Shown piece after piece: positions 1-7,894 of a stretch of 17,859 nt of DNA; positions within the stretch are counted from its first letter, which is position 1, and each line of letters opens with the position of its first letter. The DNA comes from JANOBJ01 sp031411575 (GTDB lineage: Bacteria; Pseudomonadota; Gammaproteobacteria; Burkholderiales; Burkholderiaceae_C). The notes under the pieces were generated by a model. That model made no database searches. It was not told where the DNA came from and saw only the letters and a program-made list of their open reading frames with translations. The translations under genes and the position numbers were made by a program. Where the stretch lies: positions 1 to 17,859 of the forward strand of contig JANOBJ010000058.1 in assembly GCA_031411575.1 (NCBI GenBank), given 5' to 3'.

Positions 1-486
1 CAGGTCATGCAGCAAGCCTTCCAGGCGTTCTTCCAGGTCCACGCCGGACAATGGCTGGCCCTGTTTGTCGCCGCTGGTGTAGCGCTGCAACTCGAGCACG
101 GCGCGGATGTTTTCCTGCACATTGAGTTTGCGGAAGATCGACGCTTCCTGCGGCAGGTAGCTCAGCCCCAGCCTCGAGCGCCGGTGGATGGGCATGTGCT
201 CCACCGGCTGGCCATCGATGGTGATCTCGCCCGCGTCGGCCCGCACCAGGCCCACGATCATGTAAAACGAGGTGGTCTTGCCGGCGCCATTGGGGCCAAG
301 CAGCCCCACCACTTCGCCCTTTTGCACCGCCAGCGTCACGTCCTTGACCACTTTGCGGCTGCCGTAAGACTTTTGCAGGTGGCGCGCCTCCAGCCGGCTG
401 GTGGCGTGGACCGCCTGGCCCGCAGGGGCCGGCAAGGTGGCCGCCAGGTCCGGGGTTTCGTGTGCACTGGCGGGCACGGCGCTCAC
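1..486 (-). CDS. lptB: LPS export ABC transporter ATP-binding protein LptB (partial, 3' end outside window)
   Basis: This is the cytoplasmic ATPase that drives lipopolysaccharide extraction from the inner membrane through the LptB2FG complex. The visible 162 residues contain the Walker A motif GPNGAGKT (about 64-71) followed by TSFYMIVGLV, typical of LptB, and the Q-loop in SYLPQE (Gln about 113). The signature motif, Walker B and H-loop lie beyond the left edge. Translation is in frame to base 1 with no stop. The GTG start overlaps the lptA stop as GTGA, which indicates translational coupling. An N-terminal extension of about 25 residues, rich in Ala and Pro, precedes the ABC domain, so a later start is possible. 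In related bacteria rpoN commonly follows lptB, but that lies outside this window and is only inference. Confidence 0.95.
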   Translation of the reverse strand, partial: MSAVPASAHETPDLAATLPAPAGQAVHATSRLEARHLQKSYGSRKVVKDVTLAVQKGEVVGLLGPNGAGKTTSFYMIVGLVRADAGEITIDGQPVEHMPIHRRSRLGLSYLPQEASIFRKLNVQENIRAVLELQRYTSGDKQGQPLSGVDLEERLEGLLHDL

Positions 487-1115
487 TTTTTCTCCCCGCC
501 CAGGGTGACGCTGGGGCGCAGCGGCGCCGATGCCGCGGGCACGGGTGCGGTTGCGCCGGATGCAGCCGCGCGGGGCGTCAGCATGGCGCGCACCCGGCTG
601 CCGGTTGCCGGGCTGGTGGCGCCGGTTCCCGGCGTTGCCACCGCGCCGTTGACGGTGAACACGTCGGTGGTGTTGTCGTAAACGATCACGGCGCCGGTCA
701 TTTCGTCGTTGAGCGCGCTGCCGCGGTAGCGGCGCAGCTCGGCCCGGCGGATGAACTTGACGGTGTCAGCCCGGCTGTCGTACTCAATCAGTTCGCCCTC
801 GCCTTCGATGAACTCGTCCACGCCTTCGCGCTTCTGCCGGAAAAACGCGAGCTTGCCAGGCTCGGCCGTCACCGTGCCGAACTGGTAGCCCTCGGGGTCC
901 TGGCGCACATCAAGACGCGCGCCGCGGATCACAATGGTTCCCTTGGTGACCAGCACCCGGCCCGTGAACACGCTGGTTTGTTTCAGGTCGTCGTAGCGCA
1001 GCGCATCCGCCTCGATGTTCATCGGCTTGTTGCGGTCCGCCTTTTCAGCATGGGCGGCAGCGCCCCACAGCAGGCAGCCAGCGAGCAAAACGACAGGGGC
1101 AACACGGGTTTTCAT
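483..1115 (-). CDS. lptA: LPS transport periplasmic protein LptA (OstA-like)
   Basis: This is the periplasmic bridge protein that carries LPS from LptC to the outer-membrane LptD complex. The 210-residue product has a clear Sec signal (MKTRVAPVVLLAGCLLWGAA, cleavage after AHA near residue 23). A beta-jellyroll OstA domain follows, with the family opening NKPMNIEADALRYDD and the repeats VFTGRVLVTKG and IRGARLDVRQD. The C-terminal 50 or so residues are Ala/Pro/Thr-rich and probably disordered. I chose the ATG at 1115 because it gives a proper signal peptide; an in-frame upstream ATG at 1172 would add 19 unlikely residues. No strong Shine-Dalgarno sequence is visible. lptC, often directly upstream in other proteobacteria, is absent here: dsbA and a terminator come first, so lptA probably has its own promoter. 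Confidence 0.93.
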   Translation of the reverse strand: MKTRVAPVVLLAGCLLWGAAAHAEKADRNKPMNIEADALRYDDLKQTSVFTGRVLVTKGTIVIRGARLDVRQDPEGYQFGTVTAEPGKLAFFRQKREGVDEFIEGEGELIEYDSRADTVKFIRRAELRRYRGSALNDEMTGAVIVYDNTTDVFTVNGAVATPGTGATSPATGSRVRAMLTPRAAASGATAPVPAASAPLRPSVTLGGEKK

Positions 1116-1149
1116 AGAGGTAATAAGGCATGAATCTTGCTGTGATTCG

Positions 1150-1185
1150 ATCAGGCATTGTAGTTGCTTCAACCTGAAACCAAAC
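1150..1185 (-). promoter_or_regulatory. possible lptA promoter region
   Basis: The 85 bases between the dsbA terminator and lptA must start lptA transcription if the terminator works. On the minus strand a TACAAT hexamer, one base from the sigma-70 -10 consensus, lies about 40 bases before the lptA ATG. No convincing -35 box is found at 16-18 bases. The assignment is weak. Confidence 0.3.
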
Positions 1186-1196
1186 CGAAAAGCCCA

Positions 1197-1222
1197 CTAA
1201 AAAGCCCGCATCAGCGGGCTTT
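1197..1222 (-). terminator. intrinsic terminator after dsbA
   Basis: A perfect 9-bp inverted repeat, AAAGCCCGC / GCGGGCTTT with a 4-base loop, lies 28 bases past the dsbA stop. On the minus strand the stem is followed by a run of T, as expected for a Rho-independent terminator. It separates dsbA from lptA. Confidence 0.85.
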
Positions 1223-1250
1223 CAGAACCGCACCAAACCGGTGCTGCGGG

Positions 1251-1898
1251 TTAGGTGCCCTTGCGCACTTCGCCGACCAAATATTCCGTCACCATCAGCG
1301 CACGCTCCATGCTGCCCGCCAGCGAGCCGTCCGTATAGAACCGGCCAGCAATGCCCAATGCCGGCACGCCGCTGACCTTGAATGCGTCCTGCAATTGCGT
1401 GGCGCGACGCACCTTGCTGGCCACCGCGAATGACTTGTAGACTTCAGCGAACTTGGCGACATCGAGCCCCTGTTTGCCGGCCCAAGCCAGGATGCCATCC
1501 TCGCGGTTGAGGGGCTGTTTCTCGACGTGAATGGCATAAAACACCTTGCGGTGGAGTTCGTCGATCTTGTTCATCGCCTCCAGCGTGTAGTAGAGCTTTT
1601 GCTGCGGCACGAAATCGTCGCGAAACGCCACGGGCATGCGCTTGACGTCCACATCCTTGGGGGCCTTCTTGATCCAGGCCTCCAGCGTGGGCTCAAACGC
1701 GTTGCAGTGCGGGCAGCTGTACCAGAAGAACTCGATCACCTCGACCTTGCCGCCCGCCTCAACCGGCACGCGTTTGTCAAGCGCCAGGTAGTCCGTGCCC
1801 TCTTGCGGCTTCTTGCCCTGGGCCTGCGCCGGTGCAACACCCCACGCGGAAAGCGTAGCCAGCGATGCGCCAGCCAACGAAAAATCACGACGTTTCAT
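1251..1898 (-). CDS. dsbA: thiol:disulfide interchange protein DsbA
   Basis: This is a periplasmic thioredoxin-fold oxidase that introduces disulfides into exported proteins. The 215-residue product carries the active site CPHC at residues 62-65, in the context FFWYSCPHCNAFEP, and the cis-proline loop GVPALG (Pro about 179). The N-terminus MKRRDFSLAGASLATLSAWG ends in an AQA cleavage site near residue 26. Its RRDFSLA stretch resembles a twin-arginine signal, so export by Tat as well as Sec should be considered. A strong Shine-Dalgarno GGAGGAA lies 7 bases upstream of the ATG. It follows the SPOR gene in the same direction after 83 bp and is closed by the hairpin at 1201-1222. Confidence 0.95.
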   Translation of the reverse strand: MKRRDFSLAGASLATLSAWGVAPAQAQGKKPQEGTDYLALDKRVPVEAGGKVEVIEFFWYSCPHCNAFEPTLEAWIKKAPKDVDVKRMPVAFRDDFVPQQKLYYTLEAMNKIDELHRKVFYAIHVEKQPLNREDGILAWAGKQGLDVAKFAEVYKSFAVASKVRRATQLQDAFKVSGVPALGIAGRFYTDGSLAGSMERALMVTEYLVGEVRKGT

Positions 1899-1981
1899 TC
1901 ACATTCCTCCAGTCTGTCCTGCGAGCCGGGATTCGGGCCTTTAGTTCCCGCACCGGTCCCGCGCAACTCTCACACCCGCTG

Positions 1982-2617
1982 TCAACGCTGCACCCGCACC
2001 AGCGCCGATTCAATACCGCCGCCGTCCAGCCGCTCTTTCAGCTTGTCCGCGTCTTCCTTGCGGTTGAACGGCCCGGCTCGCACGCGGAACACGGTGCGGC
2101 CCGACTGCTCGCGCTCCGTAACCTTGGCCTCAATGCCCATCAGCGACAGCTTGACGCGTTGCGCCTCGGCGTCTTCAGGCGTGCGAAACGCGCCTGCCTG
2201 CACAAAGTAGCTGAACGGATCAACCGTCGGCGAGGCCGACCTCGCCTTGGCGAGATCGCCCAGAGGATCGCTGGAGGGCGCCGGTTTGGTATCGGCCCTG
2301 GCGGCCGCGCTCGCCGGGCCGGTGGGCCGGCCAACCACCGCCGGTGCCACCATGGGCCCGCTGGCCGCACCAATCGGACCCGAGGCCACCGGTGCGGGCG
2401 GACGCACCGGCGTCTTGCCATAAAGCGATGAATTGGGGTCCCAGTTCTTGTTCTTCTTGTCTTCCGCCGCTTCCTTCTCGGCGGTGTTGCCCGAGGTGCG
2501 GTTGGAAAAGGGCACGGGCACCTTGGTCACGTAAACCGCGACCGCCAGTGCAGCACCGAGGCCCACCACCACACCGATGATGAAGCCGATAAACGTGCCG
2601 CCACGTTGTTGTCTCAT
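1982..2617 (-). CDS. SPOR domain protein, FtsN-like, inner-membrane anchored
   Basis: This is a probable peptidoglycan-binding protein of the division or envelope machinery. The 211-residue product has a short cytoplasmic N-terminus, one transmembrane helix (about 8-30, GFIIGVVVGLGAALAVAVYV), a long Pro/Ala/Gly-rich periplasmic linker (about 40-130) and a C-terminal SPOR domain (about 133-211, starting FSYFVQAGAFRTPEDAEAQR and containing VFRVRAGPF). SPOR domains bind denuded glycan strands at septa. The ATG at 2617 is preceded by GAGGGAA at normal spacing. An upstream GTG at 2629 overlaps the argS stop as GTGA and could be used instead. It lies directly downstream of argS and is probably cotranscribed and translationally coupled. 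True FtsN orthology cannot be settled from this sequence. Confidence 0.88.
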   Translation of the reverse strand: MRQQRGGTFIGFIIGVVVGLGAALAVAVYVTKVPVPFSNRTSGNTAEKEAAEDKKNKNWDPNSSLYGKTPVRPPAPVASGPIGAASGPMVAPAVVGRPTGPASAAARADTKPAPSSDPLGDLAKARSASPTVDPFSYFVQAGAFRTPEDAEAQRVKLSLMGIEAKVTEREQSGRTVFRVRAGPFNRKEDADKLKERLDGGGIESALVRVQR

Positions 2618-2625
2618 GGTTTCCC

Positions 2626-4323
2626 TCACATTTTGGACGGTGCCGACACGCCGAGCACCTCCAGCCCATTGTGCAACACCCGCGCCGTCGCGGCGACCAG
2701 CGCCAGCCGCGCGCGCTTGACGGCTTCGTCGTCCACCAGGATGCGCTCGGCGTCGTAGTAGCTGTGGTAGCTGGCCGCCAGCTCGCGCAGGTAAAAGGTC
2801 ACGTCATGCGGCGCAAAGTCATGGGCCGCGGCAGTCAGCATCTCGGGGTACCGGGCCAGCAACAGCATCAAGGCCTGCGCCTGCGGGCTGTCCAGCGGCG
2901 ACAGGTCGGCCTGATTCAGCGAGGCGACGTCGCCACCCTCCTTGTCATGCCAGGCCGCCAGCACCGAGCAGATGCGCGCATGCGCGTACTGCACGTAGTA
3001 CACCGGGTTGTCGTTGTTCTGGGTGACAGCGAGGTCCACATCGAAGGTGTACTCGGTATCGGGCTTGCGCGACAGCAGGAAGAAGCGCACCGCATCCTTG
3101 CTGGTCCACTCGATCAAGTCGCGCAGCGTGACATAGCTGCCAGCGCGCTTGGAGATCTTGACCTCCTCGCCGCCCCGCATCACCCGCACCATGGTGTGCA
3201 GCACGTAGTCGGGGTAGCCGGCGGGAATGCCCACGCCCGCGGCCTGCAGCCCGGCGCGCACGCGAGCGATGGTGCCGTGGTGATCGGTACCCTGGATATT
3301 CACCACCTTGTGGAAACCACGTTCCCACTTGGCGATGTGGTAGGCCACATCAGGCACAAAGTAGGTGTAACTTCCATCGGACTTGCGCATCACGCGGTCC
3401 TTGTCGTCGCCGTAGTCGGTGGACTTGAGCCAGAGCGCGCCGTCCTGTTCGTAGGTCTTGCCGGCCTGCTGCAGGCGCTGCACCGCCGCCTCCACCTTGC
3501 CGCTGCTGTACAGGCTCGATTCGAGGTAGTAGTGGTCAAACTGGACGTCGAATGCCTTCAGGTCGAGGTCTTGTTCGCGGCGCAGGTAGGCCACGGCGAA
3601 CATGCGGATCGCGTCGAGGTCGTCGACGTCACCGCTGGCAGTGAATTCACGGTCGTCGGCGCTGACGGTCTTCTTCGCCAGAAAGTCGGCGGCGATATCG
3701 GCAATGTAGTCGCCGTTGTAGGCCGGGGCGTTGTCGCCGCTCGGCCATTGCGCATCGCCGGGCTTGAAGCCCTTGGCGCGCAGCTGGGTGGAGGTCGCCA
3801 GCGTGGCGATCTGGACACCCGCGTCGTTGTAGTAGAACTCGCGCCAGACGTCCCAGCCCTGTGTTTCAAACAGGTTGCAGATGGCGTCGCCCAGTGCCGC
3901 CTGCCGGCCATGGCCCACGTGCAGCGGGCCAGTCGGGTTGGCCGAGACAAACTCCACCAGCACCCGCTCCTGGCGCGCGGGGCGGCAGCCAAAGCGCACG
4001 CCCTGGGCCAGCACTTCGCGCACGATTTCCTGCTTGGCGGCGGGTTTCAGCTTGATGTTGATGAAGCCCGGGCCGGCAATATCGATCGCTTGGACCCAGC
4101 GCACATAGGGCGCCGACTGCAGCAGCGCGACGCGTAGCTGTTCGGCCAGCTGCCGCGGGTTTTGCTTGAGCGGCTTGGCCAGCTGCATGGCAGCGGTGCT
4201 GGCCAGATCGCCATGCGCGGCGACCTTGGGCGACTCAAACGCGGCTTTTTCACCGGCGCCGGGGGAAAGGAGTTCCAGCTCGACCGCGAGCGCGGCGAGC
4301 AATTCTTGTTTGACGGAGAGCAT
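2626..4323 (-). CDS. argS: arginyl-tRNA synthetase
   Basis: This class I synthetase charges tRNA-Arg with arginine in the cytoplasm. The 565-residue length fits the family. In order there is an N-terminal Add-1 domain (about 1-95), the ATP-binding HVGH signature at 135-138 within SANPTGPLHVGHGR, the GTDHHG motif at about 345-350, the KMSKS-equivalent KISKRAG at about 389-395, and a C-terminal DALR anticodon-binding domain (about 440-565) ending in LEVLGVSAPSKM. The ATG at 4323 begins the usual MLSVKQELLAAL; no clear ribosome binding site is visible upstream. The stop overlaps the alternative GTG start of the SPOR gene. Confidence 0.97.
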   Translation of the reverse strand: MLSVKQELLAALAVELELLSPGAGEKAAFESPKVAAHGDLASTAAMQLAKPLKQNPRQLAEQLRVALLQSAPYVRWVQAIDIAGPGFINIKLKPAAKQEIVREVLAQGVRFGCRPARQERVLVEFVSANPTGPLHVGHGRQAALGDAICNLFETQGWDVWREFYYNDAGVQIATLATSTQLRAKGFKPGDAQWPSGDNAPAYNGDYIADIAADFLAKKTVSADDREFTASGDVDDLDAIRMFAVAYLRREQDLDLKAFDVQFDHYYLESSLYSSGKVEAAVQRLQQAGKTYEQDGALWLKSTDYGDDKDRVMRKSDGSYTYFVPDVAYHIAKWERGFHKVVNIQGTDHHGTIARVRAGLQAAGVGIPAGYPDYVLHTMVRVMRGGEEVKISKRAGSYVTLRDLIEWTSKDAVRFFLLSRKPDTEYTFDVDLAVTQNNDNPVYYVQYAHARICSVLAAWHDKEGGDVASLNQADLSPLDSPQAQALMLLLARYPEMLTAAAHDFAPHDVTFYLRELAASYHSYYDAERILVDDEAVKRARLALVAATARVLHNGLEVLGVSAPSKM

Positions 4324-4394
4324 GGCTGGATTTTACGGGTCGGGGCACGCGCTAGCCGGCGGCAACGACATGGGCGTACGGCGGCGCCGCGCGC

Positions 4395-5336
4395 TCAACC
4401 CGGCGCGTCGGCTGCGGCCGCTTTCCAGAAGTCAGGCTGGCTGTAGTGGTGCTTGAGGAAATCGATCCACAGCCGTACCCGCAGGGGCAGGTGTTTGCGC
4501 TGCGGGAATACGGCGTAGATGCCGTTGGGCGGCGCGGAAAATTCCTCAAGCACCGCCACCAGCCGCCCAGCCGCGATCTCGGCCTCGACTTCCCAGGTGC
4601 TGCGCCACGCAATGCCGCAGCCCGCGATGCACCAATCGTGCAAAACCTGTCCGTCCGAGCAGTCCATCGGGCCGCCGGGTTTGAGGTGGATGACCTCACC
4701 GGTGCCCTCGGCGTCAGCCATCCGGAAGGCCCAGCCGCGCGTTTGCGACGCGTCGCTGGACAGCGTCAGACAGTCAAACTTCACCAGTTCCTGCGGCGTT
4801 CGCGGCGTGCCGTGCTGCTTGAGGTAGCCCGGCGTGGCCACGCACAGGCGGCGGTTGTCGGCCATGCGCACGCTCACCAGCGACGAATCGGGCAAGTCGC
4901 CCACGCGCACCGCGCAGTCAAAGCCCTCGCCCGCCAGATCGACCACGCGGTCGCTCAGGTTGAGCGAAATCGTCACCTCGGGGTGCAGCTCGCGAAAACG
5001 CGGCACCAGTGGCGCCACGTGCCGGCGCCCGAAGCCGGCCGGCGCGGTAACGCGCAAGTGGCCGCTGGCCTTGACGCCACCGGCCGACACGCTGGCTTCG
5101 GCGTTGGCCACATCGGCCAGCAGACGCTGGCAATCCTCCAGAAAGGCGCTGCCTTCGTGGGTGAGCGTGATGCGGCGCGTGGTGCGCACCAATAGCTTGA
5201 CGCCCAGCCGCTCTTCCAGCGCATCGAGCCGCCGCCCCATGATGGCCGGCGCCACGCCTTCGGCTTTGGCTGCCGCCGTGAGGCTGCCGCGCGTCGCCAC
5301 GGACACAAATGACTCGAGTTGCTTGAGTTTGTCCAT
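4395..5336 (-). CDS. LysR-family transcriptional regulator
   Basis: This is a DNA-binding regulator of 313 residues. The winged helix-turn-helix occupies about 1-60 (FVSVATRGSLTAAAKAEGVA, then RRLDALEERLGVKLLVRTTR). A periplasmic-binding-like effector domain runs from about 90 to 300 (HLRVTAPAGFGRRHVAPLVP and FDCAVRVGDLPDSSLVSVR). I chose the ATG at 5336, which gives MDKLKQLESF, the canonical LysR opening; an upstream in-frame ATG at 5381 adds 15 unlikely residues. No divergent neighbour is present, since the genes on both sides run in the same direction, so its target cannot be guessed from position. The effector is unknown. Confidence 0.93.
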   Translation of the reverse strand: MDKLKQLESFVSVATRGSLTAAAKAEGVAPAIMGRRLDALEERLGVKLLVRTTRRITLTHEGSAFLEDCQRLLADVANAEASVSAGGVKASGHLRVTAPAGFGRRHVAPLVPRFRELHPEVTISLNLSDRVVDLAGEGFDCAVRVGDLPDSSLVSVRMADNRRLCVATPGYLKQHGTPRTPQELVKFDCLTLSSDASQTRGWAFRMADAEGTGEVIHLKPGGPMDCSDGQVLHDWCIAGCGIAWRSTWEVEAEIAAGRLVAVLEEFSAPPNGIYAVFPQRKHLPLRVRLWIDFLKHHYSQPDFWKAAAADAPG

Positions 5337-5414
5337 GCGCTGATTATGCGCAAAAAAGTCATGAATAACTGCTGTGATCACCCGTTTAGGTCGGGCTTGG
5401 CCGGTGCCGCGCAG

Positions 5415-6662
5415 TCAACGGCTCAGGGTCAACGGCAGGCTGCGGGTTTTCAGACGGACCAGCGGCATGCGGTGCACGTGGGGCTCAGGTTCGGCTTGAC
5501 CCGCGAGTCCGGCGGCAATCGTGCGCGCCTGCGCTGCAATCGGTTCGATGAACCGGCAGGACTGGCCATCGATGCTGATGCAGTCGCCCAACGCGTAAAT
5601 GTTGGGGTCGCTGGTGCACAGCGTGGCCGGACTGACTGCAATCCCGTTGTCGAACAGGAGCCCTGCGCTTCTAGCGAGGCGCGGATCGGTGCGCAGCCCG
5701 GTGGCGGCGATCACCACATCGGCCACGAAACGCTGGCCGTCGCGGGTCAGCACTGCATACGCGCTGCCGTTGGCGCCATCGGGCTCGACGGCGAGCACCG
5801 ACACGCCGCCGACAAAGCGCACGCCATGACCAACCCCGTGGTCAGCCCATTGGCGCAGCAGCGTCTCGGCCTGCGCCGCGCTGGCCCATTGCGCCAGCGG
5901 CCGGGCCGCCACATCCAGCACCGTCACGTGATGCCCGGCATGGGCCAGGTCATCGGCAATCTCGCAACCGACCAGTCCCGCGCCCACCACCACCGCGCGT
6001 CGCGGTTCGGCACCCAGTCGCGCCCGCAGCTGCAGCCAGGCCTGCAGGTGGTTGATGCGCCAGACCCGCTCGGGCGGCAACGCAGGCACCGGCACCGGCT
6101 GCGCGCCCATTGCCAGCACCAGCTTGCGGTAGGGCAAGGTGCCGCGGGTCGTACGCAACCGGCGGGCCCGCGCGTCGATACCCACCGCGTGGGTGTGCGC
6201 CAGTAGCCGCACACCCAGCCGGGCGGCCGCAGCAGCCCCCGGCTCGCGCACCAGGGTCTGCGCGGTCTCGCGGTTGCCCAGCGCGAGCGACAGCATGGGC
6301 TTGCTGTAGATATCGGCATCGCAGGCGGCAACCAGCGTGATCGCCTGATCAGAGTCGTGCGCGCGCAGCGCCTGCGCCACCGCCCAGGCCGCCATGCCGC
6401 CGCCCACGATCACCACACCGCCGTCGGCTGGCGCCCGGCCGCCGCGCACCGACAGAACCGGCGCGGTGGCGAGCGATGCCGTGCGGTCTACCGCCTGCAC
6501 CGTGTGCGGCTCGAAGTCGGCTTTGGTCACGCCGCACAGCGGGCAGGCCCAGTCCTCGGGAATGTCAGCGAAACGGGTACCAGCGGGCAGGCCGCTGTCG
6601 GGGTCGCCCAGTTGCTCGTCGTAGATCAGGCCGCAGGCGCGGCAGATGAACTGTTGCCACAT
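5415..6662 (-). CDS. rubredoxin fused to FAD-dependent NAD(P)H:rubredoxin reductase
   Basis: This 415-residue protein joins an electron carrier to its reductase. Residues 1-52 form a rubredoxin: FICRACGLIYDE and DWACPLCGV supply the four iron ligands Cys7, Cys10, Cys40 and Cys43, with the family GDPDSGLPAGT between them. A linker of about 25 residues leads to a pyridine-nucleotide-disulfide-type reductase: the FAD-binding VVIVGGGMAAWAVAQALRA (about 83-101), a second Rossmann motif VVVGAGLVGCEIADDLAHAG for NAD(P)H, and the FAD-closing NIYALGDC near residue 365. It is the last gene of a three-gene operon, starting 16 bp after the flavoprotein stop. The expected role is passing electrons from NAD(P)H to a partner oxygenase or reductase, plausibly one encoded by the operon. 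The reductase half resembles rubredoxin reductases and NorW. Confidence 0.92.
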   Translation of the reverse strand: MWQQFICRACGLIYDEQLGDPDSGLPAGTRFADIPEDWACPLCGVTKADFEPHTVQAVDRTASLATAPVLSVRGGRAPADGGVVIVGGGMAAWAVAQALRAHDSDQAITLVAACDADIYSKPMLSLALGNRETAQTLVREPGAAAAARLGVRLLAHTHAVGIDARARRLRTTRGTLPYRKLVLAMGAQPVPVPALPPERVWRINHLQAWLQLRARLGAEPRRAVVVGAGLVGCEIADDLAHAGHHVTVLDVAARPLAQWASAAQAETLLRQWADHGVGHGVRFVGGVSVLAVEPDGANGSAYAVLTRDGQRFVADVVIAATGLRTDPRLARSAGLLFDNGIAVSPATLCTSDPNIYALGDCISIDGQSCRFIEPIAAQARTIAAGLAGQAEPEPHVHRMPLVRLKTRSLPLTLSR

Positions 6663-6678
6663 GGTCGTCGCGCAGGGG

Positions 6679-7869
6679 TCAGGTGGCCGCGGGCGTGGGC
6701 TCGGTCATGAGCCGCGCCATTTCCTTGCGCAGGTGCTTGATGGCCGGCGTGACGATGGCCACGAAGTGCGATTCGCGTACCCGCCGCTGCGGCGCGGCCG
6801 ACATCAGGTAGCCGCGCGCACCCTGGTGCAACAGCGCGGATTGCGCCGCTTTCAGCGACAACTCAGAGGCATGGGCGCGCACGTCAAGCACGTCAATCAG
6901 GTAGTCCTTGTCGGTCTCAAACGGCGTATTGGCCAACCGCAGGATGCGGTCGGTCAGCGCGTCCAGTTCGGCCTGCACATCGGCGGGCCGGTGGTCGAGG
7001 AACTGGTTGACCTTGCCCAGTTGCGGCTCGACCTCCCACATGGAATCGATGCTGCCCTGCGTGACACCCAGCCCCATGCCGGTCTGCAGCAGGATGAACG
7101 ACGCGCGGATGCGCGCGATGAAGGGCCGCACCGGGTCGGCAATCAGGCGGTCCTCACCAATGAGCAGCCCGCTGACCTTGACGGCCCAGGTGCTGGTGCC
7201 TTCCATGCCCGAGAACGTGGGGCAGTGCTTGAGCTCCACGCCCGGCGCCGAGCAGTCCAGCAGGAACATGACCTCGTGCGACAGCTGCTCGTTGTCGTCC
7301 AGCACCGCACACACCGCGCCCAGGTAGTGGTTGGGGCCGATGTGGCTGACCCAGGGCAAGGTGCCGTTCACGACATAGCCACCGGGTACGCGCTTGGCGC
7401 GCAGCAGCATGCTCTCGATGCCGGCAAAGGTTTTCATCGGGTTGGACATGCCGGTGCCGCCCAGCGTCTTGCCCCAGGCGTGCGACTCCAGCATGAAGCC
7501 TGTCAATGCCGGGTTGCCCGACTGTTCGAGGTACAGCCCGCACACATCGTGGCACCACATCATGAAGCCGGTGGAGCCACAGACGCGGCCGGCCTCGGTC
7601 ATGGCGCGGATCGCATCGCCAAAATTGCGCCCGTACAGGTCCAGATGCGTGGCCATGGCGCCGCTGGAGCCCAGTGCCTGCAGGATGCATTTGGGGTAGA
7701 AACCTTCCCGGTCGATCTTCTCGGCGGCGGCGGCCAGCGGGCCGGCCGCGATCTCGCGCACCTGGGCCAGCATGTCAGGTGGCACCGGGCCGGGGCTGTT
7801 GTCGGTAGGCCCGACGGAGGTTCCGGCCGACAGCGGCTGGCGAAAGGGCAGTTCAGTGACCGCGTTCAT
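6679..7869 (-). CDS. acyl-CoA dehydrogenase-superfamily flavoprotein (possible monooxygenase)
   Basis: The 396-residue product has the acyl-CoA dehydrogenase fold: an N-terminal helical domain (about 30-135), a central beta domain with GGTGMSNP (about 137-144) and the NGTLPWVSH segment (about 168-176) that corresponds to the flavin-contacting WIT/S loop, and a C-terminal helical domain (about 245-390). At the usual catalytic-glutamate position (YEGT in many members) the aligned stretch here is IVTPA, near residue 374, so the classical base is missing there. Family members that use oxygen, such as DszC-type monooxygenases, also lack it, but some dehydrogenases carry it elsewhere. The ATG at 7869 lies 25 bp after the OsmC-like stop with AGGAC upstream. 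The substrate is unknown. Confidence 0.85.
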   Translation of the reverse strand: MNAVTELPFRQPLSAGTSVGPTDNSPGPVPPDMLAQVREIAAGPLAAAAEKIDREGFYPKCILQALGSSGAMATHLDLYGRNFGDAIRAMTEAGRVCGSTGFMMWCHDVCGLYLEQSGNPALTGFMLESHAWGKTLGGTGMSNPMKTFAGIESMLLRAKRVPGGYVVNGTLPWVSHIGPNHYLGAVCAVLDDNEQLSHEVMFLLDCSAPGVELKHCPTFSGMEGTSTWAVKVSGLLIGEDRLIADPVRPFIARIRASFILLQTGMGLGVTQGSIDSMWEVEPQLGKVNQFLDHRPADVQAELDALTDRILRLANTPFETDKDYLIDVLDVRAHASELSLKAAQSALLHQGARGYLMSAAPQRRVRESHFVAIVTPAIKHLRKEMARLMTEPTPAAT

Positions 7870-7894
7870 GGCATGGCGTCCTGGGTTGGGGGTT

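Noticed and set aside
2671..4137. 488-residue plus-strand open frame
   Set aside because: It is antisense to argS; Val/Gln/His-rich shadow.
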